From Dichetophora obliterata (taxonomy: Eukaryota; Arthropoda; Insecta; Diptera; Sciomyzidae): a stretch of 64,000 nucleotides of DNA. Location of the stretch: the NCBI GenBank assembly GCA_963920525.1, contig OY986436.1, positions 85,654,970 through 85,718,969 on the forward strand, given 5' to 3'. The stretch's first letter is position 1. Each line of letters starts with the position of its first letter. Of this stretch, positions 36,540 through 48,500 are shown in pieces. The translations under genes were made by a program, and so were the position numbers. The notes under the pieces were generated by a model. The model was not told the DNA's origin and did no database searches. It saw only the letters and a list, made by a program, of their open reading frames with translations.

Positions 36540-39001
36540 AAATTGATTGATATCACCAGATCTACATCTCAGGGAAAACGGGTTTTGAGGAAACTTTGAC
36601 ACCAGAGTTGATATCCTAGAGTAGTAAAATACGTTGAGAAATTGTAACATATAAAGAACAATGAGTAAGAGTGAAGAGGAGGAGATTATGTTTAAAAAGA
36701 AAATAAAAAAAAAGTTATTCTATGCTGGACTAGAAACTGTTTAATTAGCCTTTGTAATTGAGTGGCTTAGGTGATAAGGTTATGTGAGCACTCAAAACTC
36801 TACCAAGCGGAGTTGCGGCACTCTCAAAGAAGAAAAAGAATTTAATTAAATTTTGAACAAAAATTGACTCACATTTAAAGGGAAGTTTAAAGTATTTAAT
36901 AAAATTTCTTACTGGTCAAATGTCAAATCTTAAATGACAAAATTCCTGAAAATGGAATTTTTAATTGAAATGAACGAAATTTATTAAATTAATTTTTATC
37001 TTGTAAAGCTTGTAATGATACTTGTTAAGCTCTCTGATTTAATATCGAGAGTTTTAAATAAAAATCATGTTAAATACTACTAAAACTGAGAACAATATTA
37101 AAAAAAAACCAAAAATACAGCTTCTTTAATTTGACTTACAAAATAGAAAAATGAAAGAGGAAAAACGAAAAAAAAAAAAATGAAATAGAAACACCAAACA
37201 ACAGGCTAAATTTAATGTTGGGGAAACGTTAATATGGCACATAATCAGTTTTGACTTTAGACTCGCTACGCATGTAAATTAAATTATAACGGTTTAATTA
37301 TAATTTATTTCTTTAAAGCATGCAACAAATTATTATTATATCATATATAATTTTATACTTATTTTGTATAAATGCATTAATTTTGTTTCTAATAATTATC
37401 AACTTTTTTGTTATTTAGTTTTTCTTGTAATTTTTTATTAGGTGTAAATATAAAGTTCGCTTATGTTATTGTTGTTGTAATTAATATTATCGTACTAATT
37501 TGTTGTTTTTGTATTTACTTTTTTTTTGTTGTTGTTGTTGCAAATGCATTTATTATAGTGAGTAAGAGTAAAAAACGCGCTACTAAACTAATGTTTTTTT
37601 TTTAGTTTTTATTTGCTTTATTTATGTTTCTATATCATCAATATTAACCGCTATGTTTTTAATTTTTATATAAATGTATGTAGTTGCTTTTTTAGCACTT
37701 TCATTGTTTGTTTATGTTATTCGTTTATACAAGTTAATATTATTATATTTTGTATTTACGTTTTTAGTTTCCACAAATTTATCGGTTAAAAAAAAACAAA
37801 TTTTACAATTTTTATAGGTATTACTTAATTGTTTGGATTATAGTTCATGCTAAATTTGGCATGTGGATAGGGTTGTGTTTGAGTGCATGTGTGTGTGTGT
37901 ATGTGTGTGTGAGAGTGGATTTATGTATAAATGTTTATGTGAATGTGGAGGGTTGAATGTGAATGCTCATTTTACAGTTTATAAATAAGTTAATTATTTG
38001 CTAATTATTAAAATGCTTCTGTTTTACTTAATAAAGTATTTTCTGTGATCACTTTTTCTGACCTTTCGCCATTTTGTCGAAGTAATAACGCTCTCTTTTT
38101 TGACTCTATTTCTGCTAATTTTTCGATATTTTTGCAAGCGTACAAAATTCTTTGTTTTCTTTATACATATTAAATTGTTTTTGTTTTTATTCTTTTATTT
38201 ATAATTTCAACGCTACTATTATGAAACTTTTTGAAATGATTTTGTTTGTTGTTTTTTGGTTTTTTGGTTTTTTTTTTTTTGCAAATATTTAATATATTGT
38301 TGTAAAAAGTTTTGTTGTATAAGTGTATATATTTACAAAGATCCCTAACAATTAGCTGTTTGCCAGTTCCTGCCTTAGTAGATATTTTTGTATCCGTATC
38401 TGTGTGTCTAAGTATCTGCATGCAGAAATATTGTGTTTTGTTTTACTACTTTTTCAAAATGAATAAATTTTAAACGACTCTCTTGAAGACTCATGAAAAA
38501 TCTCAATTCTGTTATTTAGAAAAAAAAAAATTAAACAACTTTAGAATCGTCTTTTTGAAACTTTTTTTTTTGGATTTTCAGTAACTATAAGCTTATGTTC
38601 TGTATTTTTTTAATTAATACCTTGCATTCTATAAAAATTTTTTTATTGCTAGCTCTTTCTAACGTTGCTAAAGTATTTAAGTTTTAATACTTTTTTAGTA
38701 CAAATTGAGTTTTTTTTTTGTTTTTTTTTTTCTTTTTGATTATATATGTAAATAAGTTTTACATTTTTTCTGCAAATATCATTATCATTGTTTTGAATGG
38801 CTCGAGTTGTGTTTTTTTTAACCTTAAGATCGCCTCATTCTTTATGGTAAAACTCAGCAAATTTAAAGTTAATATCTTGGTTTTCTATAAAAAGTTGATA
38901 TTTTTATGAATGCTTTTTTTGTTGTGTAAGTTTTAAGTATCCGCGAAGTTTCGTTTGAGTTTTCATAAGTTTAAGTTTTGTTTGGATTGCATTGATTATT
39001 G
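36540..39001. other. AT-rich noncoding stretch
   Basis: Homopolymer-rich, with a gt microsatellite at about 37886-37915. Hydrophobic short frames (for example 37408-37605 and 38718-38909) follow from T-rich composition, not from a gene. Confidence 0.45.
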
Positions 39002-39009
39002 ATTTCGGA
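39002..39009. repeat. 8-bp target duplication, left copy
   Basis: ATTTCGGA, identical to 40088-40095. Confidence 0.85.
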
Positions 39010-40087
39010 CATACATGGGCACACTGCAGTAAATATTTACTGCATTACTAGAAGCAGTAATCAGTAAACTTTTACTGATAATGAAATTCAATTTGCATTA
39101 CCAGTAAATTTTTACTGAATACTGGAGAAAATTGCAGTAAAAATAAATTTTTACTGATTACTGGGAAAAAATTGCAGTACAAATAAATTTTTACTGATAA
39201 TGAAATTCAATTTGCATTACCAGTAAATTTTTACTGATTACTGGAAAAAATTGCAGTAAAAATAAATTTTTACTGATAATGAAATTTAATTTGCATTACC
39301 AGTAAATTTTTACTGATTACTGAAAAAATTTGCAGTAAAAATAAATTGTTACTGATTACTGAAAAAAATTGCAGTAAAAATAAATTTTTACTGATTACTG
39401 AAAAAAATTGCAGTAAAAATAAATTTTTACTGATTACTGAAAAAAATTGCAGTAAAAATAAATTTTTACTGCTTACTGAATAAAATTGCAAAAATAAATT
39501 TTTACTGCAATATTTTCAGTAATCAGTAAAAATTTATTTTTACTGCAATTTTTTTTAGTAATGCAGTAAAAATTAATTTTTACTGATTACTGAACAAAAT
39601 TGCAAAAATAAATTTTTACTGCAATTTTTTCAGTAATCAGTAAAAATTTATTTTTACTGCAATTTTTTTCAGTAATCAGTAAAAATTTATTTTTACTGCA
39701 ATTTTTTTCAGTAATCAGTAAAAATTTATTTTTACTGCAATTTTTTTCAGTAATCAGTAAAAATTTATTTTTACTGCAAATTTTTTCAGTAATCAGTAAA
39801 AATTTACTGGTAATGCAAATTAAATTTCATTATCAGTAAAAATTTATTTTTACTGCAATTTTTTTCAGTAATCAGTAAAAATTTACTGGTAATGCAAATT
39901 GAATTTCATTATCAGTAAAAATTTATTTGTACTGCAATTTTTTCCCAGTAATCAGTAAAAATTTATTTTTACTGCAATTTTTTTCAGTAATCAGTAAAAT
40001 TTTACTGGTAATGCAAATTGAATTTCATTATCAGTAAAAATTTATTTTTACTGCAATTTTACTGGTACTGCAAAGTGCCCATCTATG
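39010..40087. mobile_element. 1078-bp palindromic foldback element with CAGTAAAAATTTA array
   Basis: Flanked by identical 8-bp ATTTCGGA. The termini CATACATGGGCAC and GTGCCCATCTATG are inverse with one mismatch. The interior is almost wholly built from one unit, roughly cagtaaaaataaatttttactgat, repeated forward in the left half and inverted in the right half, with a transition near 39490-39620. There is no transposase. An 8-bp duplication fits the hAT or P superfamilies; a CATR-type end resembles P more than the usual CAGNG of hAT, but that is a weak guide. It lies about 0.4 kb downstream of the minus-strand gene's last codon. Confidence 0.85.
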
Positions 40088-40095
40088 ATTTCGGA
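40088..40095. repeat. 8-bp target duplication, right copy
   Basis: ATTTCGGA, identical to 39002-39009. Confidence 0.85.
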
Positions 40096-40512
40096 TATGT
40101 AAAAGCTTGATGTGTTCAATGAAAACTTTGAAAAACAACTTTAAGCCAGAAATAAGCTGTTAAAAAATTAATGATGATGAAAAGCTTTATATCGATTTAA
40201 ATAAAGGATACGTATTCAATGGTTGGTAAATTTCGAAAAGCAATAGAAAACTTTTTTATACAATTTTTTTAATCTTTTTTATGTTTGTAAAAGTATAATT
40301 TAAAAATATCTATTATAATTCAGCCTACATCTAATAAAAGCTTTCGAATAACTTATTATAAAGCTTTAAACATGAATTTATAAAGGAGTGCAACTTATCA
40401 CAAATAGAAAAAAAAACACATCAGGCTTCAACGACTAACCCATACCTCTTGCAGCATAAGCCTGCTAGCATAAACCTCCACCACTACCACCTCCACCGAC
40501 CTTCAAGGCTAC
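40096..40512 (-). other. Probable 3' UTR and downstream flank of the minus-strand gene
   Basis: On the minus strand this follows the final TGA. No perfect AATAAA was seen within it; an ATTAAA variant occurs at 40268-40273. Transcript end unknown. Confidence 0.35.
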
Positions 40513-41181
40513 TCAGTAGATGTCATTCTCATCCCAATCCACTGACTGAAGCACGAGTTTATCCAGCTCCTTGGAGTCGCCTGAGCTGCTATTACGTCGC
40601 CTACGTCGCCGATTCAAATTCGTCCATTTGCGATTCAGCTGCGCCATCTGTGGCGCGGTAGCTGAAAACATGGCGGCTGCAGCGGCGCTCAATCGAGTGG
40701 GTGTGATGGCGCTAGTCAGACTGCTGCTGTTGTTATTGGCATTTGTGTTGTTGCTGATGTTAAACATTTCCTTGTTCTGGAAGAGACTTCTTCGCGACGG
40801 ATGTGTTGTTGTTGTTGTTGCTGTTGCCGGCAGTTGTTGGTGTTCCATGCATGTTGAGTAGAATGGTGACTGTGATGCTGTTGTTGGTGCTGGAGGTGGT
40901 GGTGGTGTTATCATGGCCAACGATGAGGAATCCTCATCCTCTGGATTGTCTGAGCTGTCCAGCGTGAAGCAGGGGTAAGAGCGTGGCGCAAAAACGAAAC
41001 TTGTTCCTGGCATGAAGTTGTTGGTGGATTTGGCTTGAACTGGCGTGACGGGCTGTGATTTAGTCATGGTTTTATTGCTAGTTCTTGTTGTTGTTGATAT
41101 TGCTACTGCTGCTACTATTGTTGGTGTTGTTGCAGTTGTTGTCTGTTTGATTAGTGGCATCGATTTGGTGTTGCATATCAA
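40513..41181 (-). CDS. In-frame 222-codon extension downstream of a TGA
   Basis: The extension starts immediately after the TGA at 41182-41184, in the same frame, and ends at a TGA (40513-40515). Composition is typical of disordered fly protein: Thr-rich and Asn/Ser-rich runs, a PPPPPAP run, poly-Ala (SAAAAAMF), a poly-Arg run (NLNRRRRRRN) and an acidic-aromatic C-terminus (LQSVDWDENDIY). A RSYPCFTLDSSDNPEDEDSS block looks non-random. GC content is far above the surroundings. No ATG is strongly placed near its start and no good polypyrimidine-AG acceptor lies between the TGA and the first coding blocks. So it may be translated by stop-codon readthrough, by an unrecognised splice, or the TGA may be an allele or sequence error. 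The product is not identified. Confidence 0.65.
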   Translation of the reverse strand: MICNTKSMPLIKQTTTATTPTIVAAVAISTTTRTSNKTMTKSQPVTPVQAKSTNNFMPGTSFVFAPRSYPCFTLDSSDNPEDEDSSSLAMITPPPPPAPTTASQSPFYSTCMEHQQLPATATTTTTHPSRRSLFQNKEMFNISNNTNANNNSSSLTSAITPTRLSAAAAAMFSATAPQMAQLNRKWTNLNRRRRRRNSSSGDSKELDKLVLQSVDWDENDIY

Positions 41182-41330
41182 TCAATCACGGTAAATGTAG
41201 CTACAGTTCTTGGGGCTCTCCTGCGGACTGGGACTGCTTGATGGTGGCGCCGGACTGGAGCTACTATTCGACATGACTGGCGACGAGCCGGAGCTGGAGT
41301 GTTGTGGACTATTCGAACGGTGTTGAGTTA
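41182..41330 (-). CDS. Terminal coding exon of an unidentified gene (up to first TGA)
   Basis: The exon opens after a strong acceptor: the minus strand reads ttcttcctctcttgcattcacag just before 41330. The split codon is completed by TA. The frame reads TQHRSNSPQHSSSGSSP, a Ser/Pro-rich stretch, then SPQESPKNCSYIYRD and TGA at 41182-41184. The sequence is low-complexity and probably an intrinsically disordered tail. Phase matches the donor at 57240 exactly (G plus TA gives a Val codon). I do not recognise the gene. The base after the stop is T, not the C that favours readthrough. Confidence 0.7.
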
Positions 41331-42029
41331 CTGTGAATGCAAGAGAGGAAGAAACAAAAATAACATGGGCTTAGTATGTCAAAACAGATTCAACACTACA
41401 GTGACAATTAATAATATTCATTTATTTTTTTATAAACACCGGATTAACAAAAGTATACAGCCACAAGAAGCAAATTTTTCCGATATTGAAAAGTGTTTTC
41501 TATTACACTTAAGATTTTTTTTTTCTCAAATATTGCCAACATTTATCTTAAAGCTATGGTGTAACTTTTGGATCGGAGTTAGTTTTGACGACTGTGCAGC
41601 AAATATCCTTTTTTGGCATTCAACATCAATGTTAAATTTTATTAATTTTTTGTTAACTATTTTAAGGTATACGTTTTTGAATTTGGTGAAACTTGTAGTA
41701 TGTGTTACGCAACAATCTAATTAATGCAGAATTAAAAACAGCTAGTTTGACTTTATAGGCTTTGAGATGAGATCACAACTAACTGAACACATCGAAAGAG
41801 AACGTTTTGTCAATAAATTTTTTTTATTTGCACAATATTAGAAATTAAATGCATAACAATGCTGCAAGCATACGATGATTAAAGATTGATAACAAACAAC
41901 GTGCAACAATTATCTGATTTTATCTTAGACATGAAAGTCTTCAAAAAAAGCAAAAGTTCATTATTTTTTTTCTGTCAGTGTATTCGGGTTTTCTATAGAA
42001 TTCCAAAAATTTTTTTATTACTAAACACC

Positions 42030-42165
42030 TTAAGGGGAGGTTGCCATGAAACTCGACCAAAAAATTAATTTTTTTTTTATTTTTCAATATCTTATGATCT
42101 GAAGACTATGTTCCCAAAGTCGTTTGGAGGATAACGATTGCATAAAAAATTATCGCATACAAACG
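42030..42165 (+). repeat. Dispersed repeat, copy 2, 5' part
   Basis: Begins aaggggaggttgccatgaaa and matches 32351-32480 in order (cgaccaaaa, gttcccaaa, ataacgattgcataaaa). Confidence 0.65.
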
Positions 42166-42891
42166 GAACCCTTATTTTCATTAAGGAACTAGTAAAAATC
42201 GTTAACTAAATCTTTAAAAGCGTTTTCTGAAAAATCATATCTTTCAAACTGGTCTCCACGATATCTCAAGAACTCTATGGATTGACTTAGATTTGAATTT
42301 TTTTTATTTTAAAGTGGAGAAAATTTATTGGATCCTTAAACTAAATTCAGATTATATTGTCCGGTTTTTGCTCAAAGCTCTTCAAAGAGCAAAAAACGAG
42401 AAAAATGCTGCTAAAAATTCACATATCCACCATTTTTGTAATTTTCAATTATTTTTTAATTTTAAGCTCCAATAAATAAAAAAAAATTAATAAAATCTTT
42501 TGATTTTTTATATCAGAAGATGTGAACGAATCCTTATTTTCATTAAAGAACTAGTAAAAATCGTTAACTAAATCTTTAAAAGCGTTTTCTGAAAAAATCA
42601 TATCTTTCAAACTGGTCTCCACGATATCTCAAGAACTCTATGGATTGACTTAGATTTGAATTTTTTTTATTTTAAAGTGGAAAAAATTTATTGGATCCTT
42701 AACCTAAATTCAGATTATATTGTCCGGTTTTTGCTCAAAGCTCTTCAAAGAGCAAAAAACGTGAAAAATGCTACTAAAAATTCACATATCCACCATTTTT
42801 GTAATTTTCAATTATTTTTTAATTTCAAGCTCCAATAAATAAAATATAATTTATAGAATCTTTTGATTTTTTGTATCAGAAGATGTGAACG
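42166..42891 (+). repeat. Tandem duplication of a 363-bp unit in the dispersed repeat
   Basis: Two nearly identical units (about 42166-42528 and 42529-42891) start ccttattttcatt and end gaagatgtgaacg. They contain twin 60-codon frames at offset 363 (42293 and 42656) that are shadows. The third relative is at 32.4-32.76 kb. Confidence 0.85.
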
Positions 42892-42899
42892 TTAGGGCG

Positions 42900-43400
42900 T
42901 ATCGAAAAATTTGGATCGTATTGTAAGATGTCTCAAAAGTTGCATGGGGCTGTAATATTTGTTTTTTTATTGACAAAGTTGTTTTTTAGTAAAAAATAAC
43001 GATCTCAAAATGCTTTGATTTTTGCAAGAAAACTGCATATCGTCGCTTTAGAAAATAAATGTCGGTTGTGAAAATTGTCACTTTAGAGATTATTGAGAAA
43101 AGGGGCTGTAATTCAAAATCTAGCGAAGCAATATTTTTCAGAATTTCAGGTCTATTTGCAGCCACATTTTACAATAGGTTAAGCAATTTTTGTTGACTTA
43201 CCGCTAATTTTTTAGAATTTATAGACCCTTTTTTCAATAATCTTAAAAGTGAAAATTTTCACATACGACATTTATTTTCTCAAGCGACGATATGTCTTGA
43301 AACAAATGTAAATATAGACTTTAACAAACAACGTCTTGCCAAAGACGATGCCACTCTCAGTTTTTACCAACAGTGTCCTGTGTAAAGGATATTCGAATCT
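42900..43400. repeat. About 0.5-kb imperfect inverted repeat
   Basis: catatcgtcgctttagaaaa, taaatgtcg, tgtgaaaatt, cacttta and gattattga in the left arm reappear inverted around 43220-43310. gttgttttttagt against aacaaacaacg extends the pairing. The centre is near 43170. MITE-like, no ORF. Confidence 0.6.
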
Positions 43401-44580
43401 AAAGGTACACTCGATTTAGCCCAGAACTTTTGATTGTTATCTGATTGTCTAAATTTTGGTGGTATTGATTAAAGTGTTCCGCTTTCCTTAAATTTGGCGA
43501 ATAAATAATTTGCATATTTTTTGCGTATGCATTTTTCAGTTCTTTAGAAATGTATACTTGAATGCAATTTTTTTTTTGAAAAAAAATGAATATGACATTT
43601 TATATCTCAGGCATTAAAAGTGGAACCGAAGATAATTTCTAAATTTGGATTCTGCAAATATTTCTGAACAACACCATGTCTAAAAGCATCTATTTAAAAT
43701 ACCAGGTAAAGACCATGATTTTTATTCCTATTCGATTTAGCATTTTTTCCTCGCATGAAATTTATTATTTCGTTAAAACACCTAATCTCAGCATTGACAA
43801 AAATGTTATACTTAAATTCTGAGTTACTGAGGTTGGCATTTCTAATACCCATTGGATACTCATATTGTAATGTTTTGAATGTCTTAAGTATTTAAATACA
43901 TCTTTTTAAACAATTCCTTTTGGTAAATTAAAAGCCCTTTTAAAAAAAATCCTGATGTTCTAGACATTTGTCTCCAGTTTTACATGTATATGGTTTACTT
44001 CGTGTGTGAAAAGTGCTGTCGTACGGTGTTATATGCATTTTTTTTTAAATTTTCTAGGTTGGCGAGATTGAAAAATTAACGATAAGAAATTATTGGTATA
44101 ATATGATTTATTTAATAAAAATAATAATTATCCAACCAATTAATTAATTCATATTAATAAACTAAGCTAACTTGCTTCAGTCATTTAAAAAAATATCTTA
44201 ATTATTTACAAACACATTTCAGATTTATATTTTACACCACATCACCTTAATAAATTTTTATTTTACTAGCATAAGAAACGGGTGTACCTGTAATTATTTT
44301 TGCGTTACCGTTGTTTGTAGGTTCACCTTTTTCAAAACTTATGGCATAGTTTCTGTTTTAGCTATAATTTCAATGATAAGGACAGATTTCCTATAACTGC
44401 TTAAAACTTAAAATGCTTCTACTGAAAAATCAGTTTCATGTAATTGTGACGTTATTTAAGAAAACGAGCAATATAATAAAATGGGGTATCGAATATAAGA
44501 CGATAATTGCCTTTTTGACGTGATAACCAAAATAAAACCACTTTTGGTTTTTTGTTTTTCCATAGGATTTATGAAGAAGT
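43401..44580. other. Intronic AT-rich stretch, nothing recognised
   Basis: Only short, unbiased frames. Confidence 0.4.
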
Positions 44581-44582
44581 AT

Positions 44583-44725
44583 AGGCCGTAGCTTACTGGG
44601 TAGAGTGCAAGCCAGTGTGCGAAGTAACCGCGATAGCCAAGGTTCAATTCCTAGCACAGACAGAATATCTCTTCAATTCAATTAATAATTCTGTTCGGCC
44701 GCCACCTCTTTGCATTCCTTATATT
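44583..44725 (+). mobile_element. tRNA-derived SINE, copy with head
   Basis: A box-like tagcttactggg, gtagagtgc, then B box ggttcaattcc about 60 bp downstream, as in RNA polymerase III promoters. The tRNA-unrelated body follows (cagacagaatatc, ttcaattcaattaataattc, gttcggccgccacctctttgca). The same order occurs in the 49.2-49.5 kb copy. The 3' end is diverged. Confidence 0.75.
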
Positions 44726-46340
44726 TATTTGCGAAATATATGTAGCAACCCTTCTAATGCGATTTTGGTTTCGTCACATAAAGAATACAGGATTTACTTT
44801 AATCAAGTCCAAAATTTTTTACAGCGTAGTTAATAAATACATTTTTTATAAAGTTAAATTGTCGTTTTTAAAAAAAAATAATTTCATGTTCACACGAAGG
44901 CAGCTTGAAAATGGATAAGTGGGACGAATGTCATTTCATTTCCTCTAAAATGAGTTATAAATATTTTCTTTCCGTTAACTAGTTCTCTTACCAGATGCAA
45001 AAGACTGAGATGCAATAATTCTTAAGGTTGTGAAAATATAACCCTCTTTCTATTTAATTTTTTGCTCAACTCGACCTGTCCTTTCACCGCCGTAAATATT
45101 TGCTCAGGACAACTTGTATGTGTAAGTCCAAAAGTGTTCAAATTTATTCTAAAAATCGTGACACTTCAGTTAGCAAGATTCCTGGGAAGTTTTTTTTGAA
45201 GCATTTTAACAGTAAACTCAATAGGGGTATTCTCACTGACTTAAGTAGTTGGGTAGATTGGCAAATGCCGTACATTTTGTTTTTGTAAAGTGCCATTGTA
45301 TCCAAGTACCCATCAACTCTAGCTGACCCCCTGACTTGTTTGGGTAGCTTGATTGCTTGCCAAATTGAGTACTTTTTTCATGTGTTACACTGTTATTACA
45401 CTAAACAAATATTCTTTGTTTATTCAGTAGCTTTTTTTGTTTTGTACATTATTTTTAGCTGAGAATGGTCCTCTTAATAAGTTATTTTTTGATCTTGTGT
45501 TATTTCACAAAGCCCGCAATATTTTGTACACAAATGAGGGACTTTTTGTTGTTAGATATCTTATGCTTAGGTTCACCTCTAGGCAGGGTTCACACCGTCG
45601 CTATAAAACCGTAATCTATGGAATTCAGAGTGTACACAAATCTTCAAGTTAAATTTCAGTTTTTCTCACTTCCCATTAGGGAAAGAATTACTGAACTAAT
45701 TATATAATGATTACTTGGTAATGGGAGGTAGTTGCCTGATGGATTACAACACACAGAAATAAAAAATCCTATAACTTGGGCTTGTCATAGGTGGTAATGT
45801 GCGGTGCTTACATCTAGCACTACTAAAAATTAATGTTGTATTATTATTAGGTATTACAGCTAGGCTATTTATTTTCAAATTGTAAGCGGGGACGTAAGGT
45901 TTTGAGTTGATTGTGGCTGTTCGGCTAGATTCACGATTGTTGTTCTGAGACATTTTCTTTGAGATTTTTTGTATAGAATTTGTAAGCGAAAGCGTTAAAG
46001 GTAACTAGTTACCGAGCTTCTTATGTCATTAATGGCTTCTCATTTCCCCACTGGGTTTGTGCAAGCATGCTCCGTTTGACAATATCATAATGTTTTAACG
46101 AATTTTTTAAAGCTTTATTTTAGGTGATTTAAAAAACACATCAATTGAAGTGAGATTGAATTGAAAAAATACTGGTGAGTAGTAAATGGTTTTTTCTTAA
46201 AACTACATTTAAAAAAAATATGTTCAACAAAAGGCAAGGTGTTCAAAAAACCCTTTACCTGAGCCCGTCTTAAGGCGGACCTAGACAATTACTGTTTAAT
46301 GTACTAGAATTTTTTGTTAGGTTTACTGAATGATGTAGTG
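44726..46340. other. Intronic stretch, nothing recognised
   Basis: Short frames at 45100-45288, 45437-45652 and 45744-45953 show no domain. No repeats resolved. Confidence 0.35.
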
Positions 46341-46348
46341 TTTCCTAA

Positions 46349-47051
46349 CGGGGCGTCTCGACAGGCAATAATTTATTGCTTTCCATCTGTCAATTGGCAA
46401 TTAATGCTAATCGAGACCATGATACAATTATTTTACAAGGTAGCCGCGTAGACAGGCTTTTTTCTCACGAGCGGCGATGGATAGTTGTCAAAATTAGCTG
46501 TTTATGCAATTAATTAAAGAAAAGTGAAAAAATAAGCGACGAATTAAGCATAGGTAGTCAACCGCAACAAACTAAAAACAATTCAATAAACTTCGCGAAT
46601 AAATTTAATGAATCAAAGAAAAGTTCAAAATAAGCACATAGCTAGTCAACAGCAGCAAACTACTTCTTACGCTGTTTTTGACAACTACCAATTGCCAAAA
46701 AACTGTCACGGCTACCTTGTAAAATAATTGTATCATGATCGAGACCACTCAATTGCCATGTTTGGCAATTCATGGCGAGCAATATTGCTTTCCATGTATT
46801 GCCAAGCAATGAGCTGTATTTTTTCTTGTTTGACAGCCATTTTTCATTTTTCTCCAAAATTTTAAATGTGTATATCTATAAAAATCAAGTAGCGTGCAGA
46901 ATAAATTTATAAAATAGTAAAATTATATAATAAATGATAAAATTATGTTGATTTCGTAACATGACAAAACCCACCCTTGCAATATTGCCATTGCTTGCAA
47001 TGGAATTTGACAGATGGTAAGCAATGGATTATTGCCTTTCGAGACGCCGGG
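46349..47051. mobile_element. PIF/Harbinger-like MITE with TAA duplication
   Basis: TAA (46346-46348 and 47052-47054) flanks inverted ends cggggcgtctcgacaggcaa and the inverse ttgcctttcgagacgccggg. The similarity continues through taat--attgctt-ccatctgtcaa. An inner inverted pair carries catgatacaattattttaca and caaggtagccg. Three-base TAA/TTA duplications are the rule for PIF/Harbinger. No transposase. The 46660-46857 and 47014-47277 frames are shadows. Confidence 0.7.
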
Positions 47052-47054
47052 TAA

Positions 47055-48500
47055 TGGAAGTAAATTATATATAATGATTGCTAATGCAAAATTCCGGTTA
47101 TCTTTAGGGAACAACAACAACAAAATTTTCATGGTTGTTGTAATTCGCGGAATCACAACAATTCAACAATTTGAACTTGTGCGCGATTGCCAAAATACTT
47201 GTTGTTTTCATGTTGGTAATTTCGTATCGTTGTTGTTTCGTTGTTGCATTATTGTACTCTTAAAATACTTTTTCTAGGCATCTCTGGCATGTCTGATAAA
47301 TAAAGTGTGTGGCAATGCGAAATTCGGCTGAGTTTAAATCAGTGTTTAAATCACACTTGAGATTGTGTTTGTGCAGTAAAATATGTATTCATCTCACCTA
47401 CAGAACGATCAAAGCTTCAGTGTTCAAGCGAATGTCAAGCAGATAAAATCTGCGCTTGCTTGTTTCTTGAATATATTATATTATATCTGTGTCGATAAGC
47501 AATAATAGGTTAAGTCGATTTAAGACAGAACTGAGTTATTGATATAGTTGTGTTCCACGTATATATCATTATGAACACACAAAATCTAGAACTTCTAGCA
47601 TGATATTAGCCAAAGATATGACGCATAAACAAAAGACCTTTTCATATAACTTATATGGCGATTGAAAACTTTGAAGCAAGATTTCTGGAAACTTTGAATT
47701 AAGACTTAAGCTGTTATTGCTCATCGACACTAATATAACGTAAGATTACACTATATAAAATTTTATGTATGCAAAATTTTTGGAAGTATGTATGGGAACA
47801 TTTTTTATTTTTAGAAAATAACGGCATGGCGCGGTATCAAAGAGGTAAAATTAAAAAAATTATGCATAATGAGGCATCACAATAATTTGCATTGCCAATA
47901 TAAGGTAATTGTGGGGCATGCGATGGAGAAATTATATAATTATTTAAATGCGGAATATCCACATATCATATCATATAGTGATCAGTTCCATGTACATATA
48001 ATGAAAGCATGTTATGCTGTCAGCTTAGCCTTGGCAATATACAATAAGCAACATAAGCACAATAAAAAAACATATTTGATTTGTACTATTAACGGGCCTT
48101 TTTACATTTCCGTCTACTTATCAGTTTTTCACATTATCCGTCTGTTGGTCGATTAATTTAATTTCGCAATACAAATCCGTTCAAAAAAAAAAATATCCCA
48201 TAATGCCTAGTTAGATTTCTGCAAAAAGCGCTTTAACACTACTTTGTTTCCAGTGTGAGCTTTAAAGCACTCATAAATACATACTCAAGATGAGAAAGTA
48301 TAGGTGTGCAAAGCTGCCCGACACTGGTTTAAATCGATGAAAAAACGAACGGTAAATTTGATTTCTAGAGCTGCGAACGTATAGCTTTTTATCGATGTTC
48401 TCATTTGGAAAGTTAAGTTCAAAGTATAAATTTGTAAACAGTGAGTGAAGTACTCAAATACTTTATTGATATAAAGTAAATATACTATACTAGATAGCAG
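47055..48500. other. Intronic stretch, nothing recognised
   Basis: Short frames only; the one at 47869-48156 (+) has no recognisable family. Confidence 0.35.

Noticed and set aside
39010..40087. Regularly repeated words that at first sight resemble a CRISPR-like array
   Set aside because: The units are contiguous without unique spacers, change orientation at the centre, and the block has terminal inverted repeats and an 8-bp target duplication in eukaryotic DNA. It is a foldback transposon.
40571..40861. Plus-strand 96-codon frame rich in Leu/Val with a membrane-like stretch
   Set aside because: It is the antisense of the Ser/Thr/Asn/Arg-rich coding sequence on the minus strand; repeated CAA/ACA codons read backward give Leu/Val runs.
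42293..42838. Twin 60-codon frames at a 363-bp offset, suggesting a duplicated small gene
   Set aside because: They reflect the tandem duplication of a noncoding dispersed repeat; the third copy at 32.6 kb does not preserve the frame.
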